Positions 18,471 through 28,465 are shown, numbered from the stretch's first letter. The stretch is DNA of 58,702 nt from [Clostridium] symbiosum (GCA_021769625.1 JAETSN010000021.1:1-58702), one strand, 5' to 3'. The notes: generated by a model not told the origin, from the sequence alone. Translations and numbers: made by a program.

Positions 18471-18842
18471 TTACTTTTCTCTCCACCCCGCATACAGTGT
18501 CACAGACTCTGTCACGGTGTCTTCTTTCAGATCCCAGGGTATCGTCCCGCCGGGGTCCAGATACCAGCCGTCGAACGCAAAGCCCTCCCGCGTCGGAGGT
18601 TCCACCTCTTCCAGCAGTTCCCCGTGCATCCTGACCTGGGATTCCACCGGCGTTCCGCCCTGCGAGTCAAAGGTGACATGAAACCCGCCCTTCGCTATGC
18701 CAAATGCCATACACGCAACCAGCAAAACAGCCAGCACCACAATGATGATGTTCAGTGTCCTGACAGAAATCTTCACTTTGCTGTAAAGCCCCCGGAGCTG
18801 TCTTGTCTCCTGCCCCTCTGTCTGCTGTTTTGATTCTTCCAT
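18471..18842 (-). CDS. Membrane-anchored InlB B-repeat protein
   Basis: 123 residues. A short charged cytoplasmic start is followed by one membrane segment (about 29-49) and an outer domain that is a single InlB/Listeria-Bacteroides repeat: VTFDSQGGTPVESQ, PPTREGFAFDGWY and SVTLYAGW. Such repeats normally occur in cell-surface proteins; a lone repeat on a membrane anchor has no assigned function. It follows mglC on the same strand with a terminator-like hairpin in the gap, so co-transcription is partial at best. GGAGAACGAG precedes the ATG. Confidence 0.8.
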   Translation of the reverse strand: MEESKQQTEGQETRQLRGLYSKVKISVRTLNIIIVVLAVLLVACMAFGIAKGGFHVTFDSQGGTPVESQVRMHGELLEEVEPPTREGFAFDGWYLDPGGTIPWDLKEDTVTESVTLYAGWREK

Positions 18843-18868
18843 CTCGTTCTCCTTCTTCTATTTTGCAG

Positions 18869-18903
18869 AAATATCCCTCCGCCAGACTGCGTGAGGGATA
18901 TTT
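18869..18903 (-). terminator. Hairpin between mglC and the InlB-repeat gene
   Basis: Perfect 11-bp stem AAATATCCCTC/GAGGGATATTT. The T run is better on the plus strand, so on the minus strand it may attenuate rather than stop transcription. Confidence 0.5.
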
Positions 18904-18937
18904 TTATAAAAACTCTCAATATGCAATTACACCTGTC

Positions 18938-19999
18938 TTATTTCTTCACAAGATATTTCCGCATATCGATCGCGCAGGCGATCAGAATGATAAGGCCCTT
19001 GATGATATAAAGCATGTTTGCATCGACTGCCAGGAAGTTCAGTCCCGTAAAGATGATCTGCAAAAGCAGAACGCCTACCACGATACCGCTGATACGTCCG
19101 ATACCGCCTACGAAGGATACGCCGCCGATCACGCAGGCCGCGATCGCGTCACACTCATAGTTTAAGCCGGTATTCGCATTTGCGGAAGCGATACGCGCGC
19201 CGTCCAGGAAACCGGTGACCGCATACATCATGCCTGCCAGTACAAATACCATGATGATCGTTCTCGATACGTTGACGCCGGATACATTTGCCGCCTCTTC
19301 GTTGGAACCCACCGCAAACATATTCTTGCCGAAAGTCGTCTTGTTCCAGATGACCCACATAACGATCACCAGTATGATGCTGTACAGAACGTACTTCGGT
19401 ATCGCCACAGTACCGATCGTAAACAATGTGCCGGTAACCAGAGAACGGTAGCCGTCCGTCAGGCCGCTCAATGTCTGGCCGTTGTTTGTGCCCCTCATCA
19501 GATACATCAGGATGATACCGTACACGATGAGCTGTGTGGACAGCGTCACGATAAACGGATGCAGTTTAAACTTCGCCACGCTGAAGCCGTTTACCAGTCC
19601 TACAAGCCCGCCCGAAACGAGGATGATCAGCATGACCACGATGATCGGCGGCGCGCTTGTCATATTCGGGAATACCTTAAATGTGGTCGTCAGCAGGGAC
19701 GCCGAAATGCAGGCTGTCAGGCCGACCACGCGGCCCGCGGAAATATCCGTACCCGTCAGCACGATACAGCCACCTATGCCGAGCGCTATCGGAAGCTTTG
19801 CCGCTGTCAGTGAAATGACGTTCACAATAGAAGGAAGCTTCAAAAATGCAGGTACTTTGATGGATATGTAGATAACAGCCAGTATGATGATGATATACAT
19901 CGCATTATTCAACAGTAAATCCGTTATCTTTTTTGTTTTGTCTTTCGAGGAAAGCTCCCTGAAAGCCTGTTCTTTTGCTTTTATTTTATTCTCAGCCAC
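18938..19999 (-). CDS. mglC: Galactose/methylgalactoside-type ABC transporter permease
   Basis: 353 residues with about ten hydrophobic segments of the BPD_transp_2 (RbsC/MglC) family. Signatures are the LGIGGCIVLTGTDISAGRVVGL segment in the middle and the C-terminal CVIGGVSFVGGIGRISG motif that contacts the ATPase. The MglC-like length and GRVVGL wording separate it from ribose permeases. The start is GTG at 19999, with GGAGGGAGAGA upstream and a 13-base gap from mglA. Confidence 0.9.
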   Translation of the reverse strand: MAENKIKAKEQAFRELSSKDKTKKITDLLLNNAMYIIIILAVIYISIKVPAFLKLPSIVNVISLTAAKLPIALGIGGCIVLTGTDISAGRVVGLTACISASLLTTTFKVFPNMTSAPPIIVVMLIILVSGGLVGLVNGFSVAKFKLHPFIVTLSTQLIVYGIILMYLMRGTNNGQTLSGLTDGYRSLVTGTLFTIGTVAIPKYVLYSIILVIVMWVIWNKTTFGKNMFAVGSNEEAANVSGVNVSRTIIMVFVLAGMMYAVTGFLDGARIASANANTGLNYECDAIAACVIGGVSFVGGIGRISGIVVGVLLLQIIFTGLNFLAVDANMLYIIKGLIILIACAIDMRKYLVKK

Positions 20000-20012
20000 T
20001 CTCTCTCCCTCC

Positions 20013-21539
20013 TTATGCGTATTTTGCGGCCAATGTCATGATCTCTTCCTGCGAAGTCTCTTTCGCGCCGACCTCACCCGACAGACGTCCGCCGGACATT
20101 ACAAGGATCCTGTCACATACCCCCAACAGTTCCGGCATTTCCGAAGAAACCATGATGATCGTTTTCCCTTGTTTCGCCAGATCCAGGATCAACTGGTAGA
20201 TCTCATATTTGGCGCCTACATCGATACCCCTTGTAGGCTCATCCAGAAGAAGTACCTCCGGATCCGTGAGCAGCCATCTCGCCAGAATAACCTTCTGCTG
20301 GTTACCGCCGGACAACGCCCTGATCTGTGTTTTCTGGCTCGGGGTCTTCGTTCTCATTGCATTAATACCCCATTCGGTGGATTCACTCATAAGTTTATCA
20401 CTGAGGAATGGTCCTTTTTTGTATTTCGGCAGGCTGGATATCGTTGTGTTCGCCTGAATATCACGAATGCCGAAAATACCCGTCGCACGGCGCTCCTCCG
20501 TCAGCATGGCAAATTTATTCGCGAGGGATTCTCTGGCATTCCGGTTCATGACCCGCTTGCCGTGCAGATAGATCTCACCCTCTTTTCTCGTGGCAATGCC
20601 GAAAATATTTTCTAAAAGCTCCGTGCGCCCGGAACCGTCAAGTCCCGCCACGCCGAGAACCTCCCCTGCCCTCGCCTCGAAGGAAACATCCTTCAACAGG
20701 GAATACTGCGCCGTCAGGTTTTTCACCTGAAGGATAGGTTCCCCGACTGCATTATCCTTCTCCGGATAACGGTTCGTCAGCTCACGCCCCACCATCAGCC
20801 GGATGATCTCGTTCATAGTCAGTTCTTTGGCGGGGCGGGTCGCCACCCACTGTCCGTCACGCATGATCGTCACTTCATCGGATATCCGCAGGATCTCTTC
20901 CATCTTATGCGAAATATAGATGATGCCGCAGCCGCGGTCCCGAAGCATATTGATGATCCGGAACAGATGCTCTACTTCCTCCTCCGTCAGGGAAGATGTG
21001 GGTTCGTCGAAAACGATCACTTTGGAGTGGAAGGATACCGCCTTTGCGATCTCCACCATCTGGCGCTGTGACACCGGCATTCTGCTCATGACCGTTTTGG
21101 GATCCACATGGACATCCAGTTCCTCAAAAACTTTCATCGTGGCGTCATACATTTTCTTCTCGCTGGTCAGAGGGCACCACTTTGAAATTTTCGGAAAACG
21201 CCCCAGCCACATATTATCCATAACATTGCGCTTCAGCGCCTGATTCAGCTCCTGATGCACCATCGCCACACCGTTCTCGAGAGCCTCCTTGGATGTTCTG
21301 AAATTGATCTCTTTCCCCTCCAGATAAATGTGGCCGCTGTTTTTGTTGTACACGCCAAACAGGCATTTCATCAGCGTCGACTTTCCGGCTCCGTTTTCTC
21401 CCATCAGCGCATGCACCGTACCCGCTTTTACGGTAAGATTTACATTGTCGAGCGCCTTTACGCCGGGAAATTCTTTGCAGATGCCCTCCATTTTCAGGAG
21501 CACATTTTTGTTGTCAGACGATGCTGTCTGTTTTTCCAA
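20013..21539 (-). CDS. mglA: Galactose/methylgalactoside-type ABC transporter ATP-binding protein
   Basis: 508-residue double-ATPase of the carbohydrate uptake (CUT2) class. The first domain has [24 protein letters not shown] and [11 protein letters not shown]. The second has the usual degenerate Walker [12 protein letters not shown], with an intact [15 protein letters not shown] and [15 protein letters not shown]. The start is TTG at 21539 with GGAGGT eight bases before. It energises MglC for uptake of the ligand carried by MglB. Confidence 0.93.
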   Translation of the reverse strand: MEKQTASSDNKNVLLKMEGICKEFPGVKALDNVNLTVKAGTVHALMGENGAGKSTLMKCLFGVYNKNSGHIYLEGKEINFRTSKEALENGVAMVHQELNQALKRNVMDNMWLGRFPKISKWCPLTSEKKMYDATMKVFEELDVHVDPKTVMSRMPVSQRQMVEIAKAVSFHSKVIVFDEPTSSLTEEEVEHLFRIINMLRDRGCGIIYISHKMEEILRISDEVTIMRDGQWVATRPAKELTMNEIIRLMVGRELTNRYPEKDNAVGEPILQVKNLTAQYSLLKDVSFEARAGEVLGVAGLDGSGRTELLENIFGIATRKEGEIYLHGKRVMNRNARESLANKFAMLTEERRATGIFGIRDIQANTTISSLPKYKKGPFLSDKLMSESTEWGINAMRTKTPSQKTQIRALSGGNQQKVILARWLLTDPEVLLLDEPTRGIDVGAKYEIYQLILDLAKQGKTIIMVSSEMPELLGVCDRILVMSGGRLSGEVGAKETSQEEIMTLAAKYA

Positions 21540-21583
21540 ATCATCTCACCTCCGTTTTAAAAGCTTTTTCTCTGTTCATCTGT

Positions 21584-21611
21584 AAAAGAGTCCGGCAAGC
21601 CGGACTCTTTT
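21584..21611 (-). terminator. Intra-operon hairpin between mglB and mglA
   Basis: Perfect 13-bp stem AAAAGAGTCCGGC/GCCGGACTCTTTT with a 2-base loop and a weak T tail on the minus strand. This placement after a binding-protein gene usually gives more binding protein than transporter. Confidence 0.75.
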
Positions 21612-21676
21612 TCTATGGCCGCACACACATTGTACGGCCACAAAATTTCTGACTTCTGGTCGGAAGATTTTGTTCC

Positions 21677-22840
21677 TTATTCACCTGTGTATGTAGCATA
21701 AGGAATATTTACACGCCATGTTCCCACAACGTTGTCTGCTTCAACATCCGCAAACTTATCTGCGCCGCCCTGGAAGTTCTGAGCGATCTGAGCGATGGTA
21801 TTTGCCATACCTTCAGCATCCTGTTTGATCGTACCGATCATGGTTCCCTTGCCGATCGCTTCTTTCGCAGCATCCGTAGCATCTACGCCGAATACCGGGA
21901 TCACTGTAGCGCTGCCGTCTTCCAGATTGTAGCCTGCATTCTGCAGAGCTGTCACGGAACCGATTGCCATTTCATCGTTGTTTGCGATAACAAGTTCGAT
22001 CATGTTGTTGTTTGCTTCGCTGTACTGGGAAAGTGCTGTCTGCAGGTAATCTGTTGCTGCTGCCGCACTCCATGCGCCGCCCTGGTCTACCAGATACTTG
22101 TTGCTGTTTGCGCTGTCATAGAAGGAAAGAGCTTCCTTGCCTGCCGCTGTCAGGATAGCGTCTGCGTCTTCTACGCCGTACTGTGTACGTGCATCTGCTT
22201 CCGCGTTGCCTTCCTGTCCTTTAAACATAACATAAGAGATCACGCCGTCGCCGTTCAGATCGAGAGTATCGTAATTCTCAAGAACATAATTACCGATCAT
22301 TTCGCCCTGCATGTGGCCGGCCATTTCGTAATCAGTACCTACGAATACGGCTTTGTCATAAGCGCTCACTACATCTTCGCTCACGGAACGGTTAAAGAAG
22401 ATAACCGGGATGCCCGCTGCGGTCGCTTTTTCGATGATGTTCTTTGTCGTATCATCAGAACCTGTATCTACCTGGTTTACTACCAGAACTTTTGCGCCCT
22501 GCGCGATTGCTGTATCGATCTGTTCTGTCTGGGTTGTCTGGCTGTTGTTGCTGTCGTAGTCCTGATAAGCAACGCCTGCCGCGTCAAAAGCTGCATCCAG
22601 TGCGGAACGTACGCTGGAGATGTAAGTGTCGCCGTAAGTATAGTAGAATACTGCTACGGAGCCGCCCTCTGCCGCTGCTTCTTCAGCCGGAGCCTCTGCC
22701 TCTTCTGCGGGAGCTTCCGCTTCCTCAGCCGGCGCTTCTGTCTCGGCTGCCGCAGGAGCTTCCTGTGCGCTGTTACCGCAAGCTACCAGGCTGGCAACTG
22801 TCATAGCGGCAACCAGTAATAACGCAATTTTTTTCTTCAT
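21677..22840 (-). CDS. mglB: Galactose-type sugar-binding lipoprotein
   Basis: 387 residues from the ATG at 22840 (GGGAGG seven bases upstream). The signal peptide ends in the lipobox LVAC with Cys21. A low-complexity linker of EAPAEEA-type repeats follows, then a type I periplasmic binding fold. The DLNGDGVISY loop matches the calcium-binding loop of galactose-binding proteins, and NNDEMAIGSV, FGVDATDAA and the FFNR segment are typical of MglB. The ligand is probably galactose or glucose-like; the exact sugar is inference. It is the first gene of mglBAC. Confidence 0.92.
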   Translation of the reverse strand: MKKKIALLLVAAMTVASLVACGNSAQEAPAAAETEAPAEEAEAPAEEAEAPAEEAAAEGGSVAVFYYTYGDTYISSVRSALDAAFDAAGVAYQDYDSNNSQTTQTEQIDTAIAQGAKVLVVNQVDTGSDDTTKNIIEKATAAGIPVIFFNRSVSEDVVSAYDKAVFVGTDYEMAGHMQGEMIGNYVLENYDTLDLNGDGVISYVMFKGQEGNAEADARTQYGVEDADAILTAAGKEALSFYDSANSNKYLVDQGGAWSAAAATDYLQTALSQYSEANNNMIELVIANNDEMAIGSVTALQNAGYNLEDGSATVIPVFGVDATDAAKEAIGKGTMIGTIKQDAEGMANTIAQIAQNFQGGADKFADVEADNVVGTWRVNIPYATYTGE

Positions 22841-22937
22841 GTTCTGTCCTCCCTTTATTCTGCTCTTTTTGAGCGTTTTTTTAGTTTGAGCCGTGTAAAC
22901 ATACATTTCTTTGTACATTATGACAACTCACAAACTC

Positions 22938-22966
22938 ATTATAGTGGAATTTATGACCGTTTTCAA
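22938..22966 (-). promoter_or_regulatory. Sigma-A promoter of mglBAC
   Basis: On the minus strand TTGAAA (22966-22961), 17-base spacer, TATAAT (22943-22938), about 100 bases before mglB. Confidence 0.85.
22952..22965 (-). promoter_or_regulatory. Candidate cre (CcpA) site at the mglB -35
   Basis: TGAAAACGGTCATA on the minus strand matches TGWAANCGNTNWCA except at one position and overlaps the -35 box, fitting catabolite repression. CcpA binding is inferred. Confidence 0.5.
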
Positions 22967-23011
22967 TAAGAAATTCTTTGATAATTTATAAATTTCTTTC
23001 GTTTTGTGCAG

Positions 23012-24061
23012 TCAGTCATCCATATCGTGCACCAGTATCTCCTGCGGCGGCCAGTAATAAGTGCCGTCTGTCAGGGGATATTCCTCAGGCAGTTTTCCCC
23101 CGAGGGCGCGGCTCACCGCCAGTTCCATGATGGCGCTGCCGTACACTTCTTTATTCGCGGACACCGTTCCGAGGAGCTTCCCGCTCTCCACCGCCTCCAC
23201 CCCCGGTATCGTCCCATCGATCCCGACCACGTTTACATCTGTGATCCCCGCTCTCTCCAGCGCATCGATCGCGCCCAGCGCCATATCGTCATTGTTGCTG
23301 ATCACCAGTTCTATCGTCTCAGGATACTCTTCGAGCCACTGTTCCATCAGGGCCGACGCCTGGCTGCGTTCCCAGTTGGCGATGCCGCCGGTGATCTTCT
23401 CGATGGGGACGCCCCCGTCCTTCAGCGTCTGGATGGACCATTCCGTGCGTATCAGGGAATCCTGATGGCTGCTCTCCCCTTCCAGCATCACATAGCTGAC
23501 CACGCCGTCCCCGTTTATATCTATCGTCGATGGATCTTCCCGATAAAGATCCACCACGATCTGCCCCTGCAGAACAGCCGTCTCTTTCGCGTCCACACCG
23601 ATATAGTAAAGCTGGTCCCAGCGGTTCATGTCCTCCTCCACCGGCTGTCTGTTGAAAAACACCACCGGCACTCCCGCAGTCATGGCTTTATCGATGATCA
23701 CCGACGCGTCCATGCGGTCCACCGGATTGATGCACAGCACGTCGCACCCGAGGGAGATAAATCTCTCCACCTGATTGTTCTGCGTATTCTGGCTGCCCTT
23801 CGCCTCCTGAATATCCAGCGTCACCTTAATGCCGTTTTCCCTCTCATATTCCTTCGCCTTCTCCTCCAGCTCATTGCGGATGTTGTTGATAAACGTATCG
23901 TCCCCCCTGTACAGGCTGATCCCGATACGGATGGAATTTTTCTCCTCCTCCTTCTGGGCTCCCTGACATCCCGGCAGAAACAAGCCGACGAAAAGCAGCA
24001 GGATGAACGCTTTTATCCCTGCACATTTTTTCTTATTCCAGCGGATACAACATCTTTTCAT
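23012..24061 (-). CDS. Sugar-binding lipoprotein linked to the two-component system
   Basis: 349 residues. Signal peptide with lipobox LPGC (Cys32), then a type I periplasmic binding fold close to MglB: DINGDGVVSYVMLEGE calcium-loop region, PVVFFNRQPVE, SNNDDMALGAIDALERAG and VVGIDGTIPG. The start overlaps the preceding gene by 29 bases and GAGGG lies before it, so translation is coupled to the sensor genes rather than to a transporter. It sits between the kinase operon and mglBAC. It may share the transporter with MglB or present ligand to the sensor. Confidence 0.88.
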   Translation of the reverse strand: MKRCCIRWNKKKCAGIKAFILLLFVGLFLPGCQGAQKEEEKNSIRIGISLYRGDDTFINNIRNELEEKAKEYERENGIKVTLDIQEAKGSQNTQNNQVERFISLGCDVLCINPVDRMDASVIIDKAMTAGVPVVFFNRQPVEEDMNRWDQLYYIGVDAKETAVLQGQIVVDLYREDPSTIDINGDGVVSYVMLEGESSHQDSLIRTEWSIQTLKDGGVPIEKITGGIANWERSQASALMEQWLEEYPETIELVISNNDDMALGAIDALERAGITDVNVVGIDGTIPGVEAVESGKLLGTVSANKEVYGSAIMELAVSRALGGKLPEEYPLTDGTYYWPPQEILVHDMDD

Positions 24062-25001
24062 ATTCCGGGTCCCTCAAATCTTCCTTTTCTATATAATAAG
24101 AGTCCAACACCAACGGATCCTGTCCATCCGCTCCCTCCAACGCCTGCACTGCCATATAAACACTGAAATACCCTCTGCTGAATTCATCCGTCACACAGAT
24201 CCCCGTGATCGTCCCGTCGTCCAGAGCCCCCAGGATCGACAATGTATTTCCTCGTCCGTAAAGCCCCTGCACACGGCCTGCCAGCGCAGTGTCTTCTGCC
24301 AGAATACCTGCCGCTTCGGACAGGATCTCCGGGCTTGCCGCCAGATACGCCGCCTCTTCCTGCGGCAGCCGCTCAAGCGTCTTTTTGTATCCTTCCTCCC
24401 CCTCCGGCACTAACGTCCGGCAGGTATGGCCGCCACCCTCCAGCACCTCCTTAGCCCCTTTTAAAAAATCGCCGCTCACCGCGTCGGAACCGTCTGCCTC
24501 CGCCAGCAGCGCCACCGGACAGCCCTCGGGCATACGTTTTATCATCCCTTCCGCCAGCTTCCTACCCATCTGCCGATAATCAACCGTCACAATTCCCGCC
24601 GCATTTTCCGCCGATTTCCCGGTTCCCAGAAGTACCACCGGAATGCTCACCCGCTTTCCGGAGAGCGCGTCCGCCACCTGCTCCTCATCGACAGGCACCA
24701 CGATCAACGCATCCGCCCCGTCCTGCTGTTCGCGGCCGATCAGTTCCATCTGCTGTTCCCTGTCCAGTCTGTCATAGAGCGTGATAAACCGGACGTCCGC
24801 GTTAAGTTCCACCGCCGCCTGATCTATCCCTTTTCGGAAGTTGCCGTAATTGTCATCCCGGACGTCCTCGATGATAACCGCTATCTGGCTGACTTCTTTC
24901 TCCGGCTCCCTGATGATCAGATCCGTAGAACACATCAAAAACAGCACCACCAGAAATATCATATACAAAAATATTGCGATACCGCCTTTTTTCCCAATCA
25001 T
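24033..25001 (-). CDS. Membrane-anchored periplasmic-binding-like protein (putative ligand sensor)
   Basis: 322 residues. A hydrophobic segment at about 8-24 ends in LFLMC, so it is either an uncleaved anchor or a weak lipobox. The rest is a type I periplasmic binding fold with IAVIIEDVRDDNYGNFRKGI, ADALIVVPVDEEQVADAL and PVVLLGTG. It overlaps the kinase stop codon by four bases. This arrangement resembles XylFII-LytS of Clostridium beijerinckii, where a tethered sugar-binding protein works with a LytS kinase. The divergence from MglB suggests a sensor rather than a transport role (inference). Confidence 0.8.
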   Translation of the reverse strand: MIGKKGGIAIFLYMIFLVVLFLMCSTDLIIREPEKEVSQIAVIIEDVRDDNYGNFRKGIDQAAVELNADVRFITLYDRLDREQQMELIGREQQDGADALIVVPVDEEQVADALSGKRVSIPVVLLGTGKSAENAAGIVTVDYRQMGRKLAEGMIKRMPEGCPVALLAEADGSDAVSGDFLKGAKEVLEGGGHTCRTLVPEGEEGYKKTLERLPQEEAAYLAASPEILSEAAGILAEDTALAGRVQGLYGRGNTLSILGALDDGTITGICVTDEFSRGYFSVYMAVQALEGADGQDPLVLDSYYIEKEDLRDPEYEKMLYPLE

Positions 25002-26788
25002 ATCTGCTCTTTCTCCATAGGCTCCGAATACGGCTTTGCCGGCAGGTGTATACGGATAACCGTTCCTTCATCCGGCTCGGATACGATGACAAGCCCATAG
25101 CCTTCCCCGAAATACAGCCGGATCCTCTCATTCACGTTCTTGACCCCGATGCCGGATCCCCGTTTGGATGGCATTGGCGGTTTTTCGCTGAGCAGGCTTT
25201 CCACCTGTTTCGGCGTCATGCCCAGGCCGTTATCGCAAACCTCGATCCACAGATCCTCCCCGTTTCTTCTCACCGTCACACGGATCTCCCCGTCCCCGTC
25301 CATGAATTCCATCCCGTGGTAAATGGCGTTTTCCACAAGAGGCTGCAGCATCAGTTTCAGGCAGGCCAGATCCATCACCTCTTCCTCCGCAGCGATCTCA
25401 TAGATAAATTTATTTTTGAAGCGCATCTGCTGGATCGTCAGATAATTGCGGATGTGCTCCAGTTCATCCCGCACGGTGATGATGCTCTTTCCCTTGCTCA
25501 GGCTGATCCGGAAAAACCTTGCCAATGCAGTCACCACTTTGACCGCTTCCTGTTTTTTCTCATTTTCGATCATCCACACGATGATGTCCAGCGTATTGTA
25601 GAGAAAATGCGGGTTGATCTGGGACTGCAGGGTATCAAACTCGCTTTTCCGCTTGGATTCATGTTCCACCACGATATCCTGCATCAGCATCTTGATCCGC
25701 TTTGCCATATCCCCGATGGAACGCCCCAGATGCTGAATCTCGTAGGAACCGCCGGTATATACTTCCCTGTCCAGTTCCCCCGCCTCGATGGCGTTGACCG
25801 ATTTTTCCAGTTCCTGGATCGGGTCGGTGATCTTTGAAGAAATGAACGCATTGATCAGTATCAGCACCAGCAGAAAGGACGCCGCCACGAAAACCACAAA
25901 GAGCCGCATTTTCAGATTGCTCAAAGACAGCCCCTTCTCCGGCGTCACGCTCAAAAGCTTCCAGCCGGTATACCCCACAGACTTGACGCTGACGTTCCTC
26001 TCTTCCCCCTCGTATTCCTCCTTATAATTTCCGTCCCTGTACTGCACCGCGGCGGATATATTTTCGTCCATCTGCCCGGTCTCGATCAACTGCATCCGCG
26101 GATGGTAGATCAGCTCCCCGTCGCTGCCGATCATATAAAGGTATCCCTGATTCCCCAGCGAGATATCCTCCAGCATCTGCTGCAGGGAACTGTAGCGGAT
26201 ATCGATCAGCAGGATCCCCTGCTCTGTGGACGTGCCGTAGGTGATCTCCACGGCCCTGGTCAGCGTGATCACCCAGCGATACTGCTGTTCCTTGTTGTCA
26301 AATATATACTGTACATGAGGCGTCGTAAAATGCAGATTGTCCGTCCTCTCCAGCGTATTCCCGAACCATTCCTCCTGCGTCACATCCAGTCCCGTTTTCA
26401 GCCGCGCCGCGGGCACCGCCTCCAACAGTTCTCCCTCCTTCGAGAGTAGGGCTATATTGGCAATACTGTCCTTGTTGTTGTCATACAGCAGCGTGATCTG
26501 GTCATTTATCGTTTCTGTGGACAGATCCGCATTTTTTATGACACCGTAATACAGACTGTCCGACAGCTTCATGATCGTTCTGAGGTAAGAGTCCACCGAA
26601 CGGTTCACCTGCACAAGGACCGCCTGGCTCTCCTCCTGCACCACCGCAGAGAGCTGGCGGGACATCTGCGCGTAGAGCGCGATACCGCCGAGCAGCATCG
26701 CCACAAGGGCGCTGACTGTGAAATAAATAAATATCGTATACCGGATGCTGACCCTTTTCCAGATTCCGGTCCATGTCCCCTTATTCAT
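24998..26788 (-). CDS. LytS/YesM-type sensor histidine kinase
   Basis: 596 residues. TM1 at about 18-41, a large extracellular Cache-like domain to about 290, TM2 at about 295-317, HAMP, then a His_kinase domain with QSQINPHFLYNTLD (His about 394). The HATPase has an N box LVENAIYHG and the G box GSGIGVKNV. It starts immediately after the response-regulator stop (TAAATG) and overlaps the binding-protein gene after it. It probably senses sugar, directly or through the tethered binding protein, and phosphorylates the YesN-like partner. Confidence 0.92.
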   Translation of the reverse strand: MNKGTWTGIWKRVSIRYTIFIYFTVSALVAMLLGGIALYAQMSRQLSAVVQEESQAVLVQVNRSVDSYLRTIMKLSDSLYYGVIKNADLSTETINDQITLLYDNNKDSIANIALLSKEGELLEAVPAARLKTGLDVTQEEWFGNTLERTDNLHFTTPHVQYIFDNKEQQYRWVITLTRAVEITYGTSTEQGILLIDIRYSSLQQMLEDISLGNQGYLYMIGSDGELIYHPRMQLIETGQMDENISAAVQYRDGNYKEEYEGEERNVSVKSVGYTGWKLLSVTPEKGLSLSNLKMRLFVVFVAASFLLVLILINAFISSKITDPIQELEKSVNAIEAGELDREVYTGGSYEIQHLGRSIGDMAKRIKMLMQDIVVEHESKRKSEFDTLQSQINPHFLYNTLDIIVWMIENEKKQEAVKVVTALARFFRISLSKGKSIITVRDELEHIRNYLTIQQMRFKNKFIYEIAAEEEVMDLACLKLMLQPLVENAIYHGMEFMDGDGEIRVTVRRNGEDLWIEVCDNGLGMTPKQVESLLSEKPPMPSKRGSGIGVKNVNERIRLYFGEGYGLVIVSEPDEGTVIRIHLPAKPYSEPMEKEQI

Positions 26789-28399
26789 TTACTTTGGCCC
26801 TCTGTATTTTGTAGGCGAGATGCCAAACCGTTTCTTAAACACATAGCTGAAATAATTCTGTTCCTGATACCCTACTTTCTCCGCGATCTTATAGGTTTTG
26901 TCATCCGTATTTTTCAAAAGTTCCTCCGCTTTCTGAAGGCGCACTTCCGTCAGGTAATTGATATAGGTCTGTCCTGTCTCCCTTTTAAACACGGTGGAAA
27001 AATACGCCGGACTCATATGCAGATGCCTGCAGAGCATGTCCACGGACAGTTCCGGGTCCGCATAGTTCTCCTGAATATAGGCTTTCGCCTCCAGGATCAC
27101 TTTTTTTGTCGTATTGTCCCTCTCCCTGTTCAGCGCTTCATTCATACGGCAGGCCACCGGGATCAGCTCATCCGCAAAGGTTTCCCTGCGGCATACGCCC
27201 CGCATGATATCCGTATAGCGCTCCTCCGAGTCAAACATCTCCTCCATATTCAGATCGTACTGCTGCATCAGCCTGATCAGGCAATTGACAACGGTCAGCA
27301 TATAAACCTGATACTGTCCCACATGCACCTTTGCATCTTCCATGCGGGCCTCCAGTTCCCGAAGCACCTTCTCTATCTGTTCACGGGATCCGAACTTAAT
27401 GGCTGTTGTCAGTTCCGATTCCCCTTTTACATCCAGCTGCAGCTTTCCCCGGCTGATCGGCTCCACATCGTTGATGCAGAGTGTTCTGCCGTCCCCCACG
27501 ATCGCCCGGTAGCCCAGAGCATCCACCGCAGTCTGGTAGGAACGTCCGATTTCCTGCAGCGCATCACAACTGCACCCCACGCCGATCGTGATCACAACCT
27601 CCAAAAGACGTCTGCTCTCTTTACATATATCGTTTAACAGATTGATCAGCCCCGCCTCCGTGTTATCCTGATCCACAGCGGCGATCAGCGTGATCCCTTC
27701 TGTAGAATTAAAGACGGCAAAACGGCAGTATGGTTTCAGATGATCTTCCACCAGGCTCCTCACGGAAATGGGGATCAGCTCCTGATGCTGGGAAAGCACC
27801 CGGTCATCCGCCTGTTCCGTATGCTCGATATAAATTACTGCCGCCAGCCATTTGCGGGCATCCAGAATATCTATTCCATATTCCCTGAGTTTCGGCACTA
27901 CACCGGCCACGTCCGAAGTGCACCGCACCAGATCATTTAAGAAAAGTTCTTTTAAGATAGGGAGGCTCCCCATATAGCTTTTCTGTAAAATATTGATATT
28001 GCGCCGCTGCTCGATCTCCTCATCCAGATTCTGACGCACACGCTTTAAAATTTCCGCCAGTTCCTCCCCGTTGACCGGTTTTAGAATGTATTCGGTAACA
28101 TTGTATTTGATCGCCTGTTTTGCATATTCAAAATCATCATAGCCGGAAAAAATAAGGATTTTGATAAACGGATACCGTTGGCGGATCCGTGCGATCAGTG
28201 TCAGCCCGTCCATATAGGGCATACGGATATCCGTCATCACCACATCCGGCTCAAGCTGCTCCAGCTTTTCCAGCGCATCCTCGCCGTTCTCCGCATCCCC
28301 CGCCACCGTAAATCCGAGCTGTTCCCAGTCCATACTGCGGATCATGGCTTTGCGGACTTCCTCCTCGTCATCCACCAGCATAATACGATATAAACCCAT
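26789..28399 (-). CDS. YesN-like response regulator with AraC output domain
   Basis: 536 residues from the ATG at 28399 (GGAGGAAATTCTTG upstream); the upstream in-frame extension is not needed. The receiver has D10/D11 and phospho-acceptor D57 in VMTDIRMP, with the Lys of ILKPVNG near 107. A long middle region follows, then two AraC helix-turn-helix units at the C terminus (CRHLHMSPAYFSTVFKRETG and KVGYQEQNYFSYVFKKRFG). It is the first gene of the four-gene sensor operon; its likely target is the mglBAC promoter. Confidence 0.93.
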   Translation of the reverse strand: MGLYRIMLVDDEEEVRKAMIRSMDWEQLGFTVAGDAENGEDALEKLEQLEPDVVMTDIRMPYMDGLTLIARIRQRYPFIKILIFSGYDDFEYAKQAIKYNVTEYILKPVNGEELAEILKRVRQNLDEEIEQRRNINILQKSYMGSLPILKELFLNDLVRCTSDVAGVVPKLREYGIDILDARKWLAAVIYIEHTEQADDRVLSQHQELIPISVRSLVEDHLKPYCRFAVFNSTEGITLIAAVDQDNTEAGLINLLNDICKESRRLLEVVITIGVGCSCDALQEIGRSYQTAVDALGYRAIVGDGRTLCINDVEPISRGKLQLDVKGESELTTAIKFGSREQIEKVLRELEARMEDAKVHVGQYQVYMLTVVNCLIRLMQQYDLNMEEMFDSEERYTDIMRGVCRRETFADELIPVACRMNEALNRERDNTTKKVILEAKAYIQENYADPELSVDMLCRHLHMSPAYFSTVFKRETGQTYINYLTEVRLQKAEELLKNTDDKTYKIAEKVGYQEQNYFSYVFKKRFGISPTKYRGPK

Positions 28400-28465
28400 C
28401 AAGAATTTCCTCCTCCGATCAGGCATGCCCCCGTACAGTGCCTGCATAATAATTGCCCTGATTTT

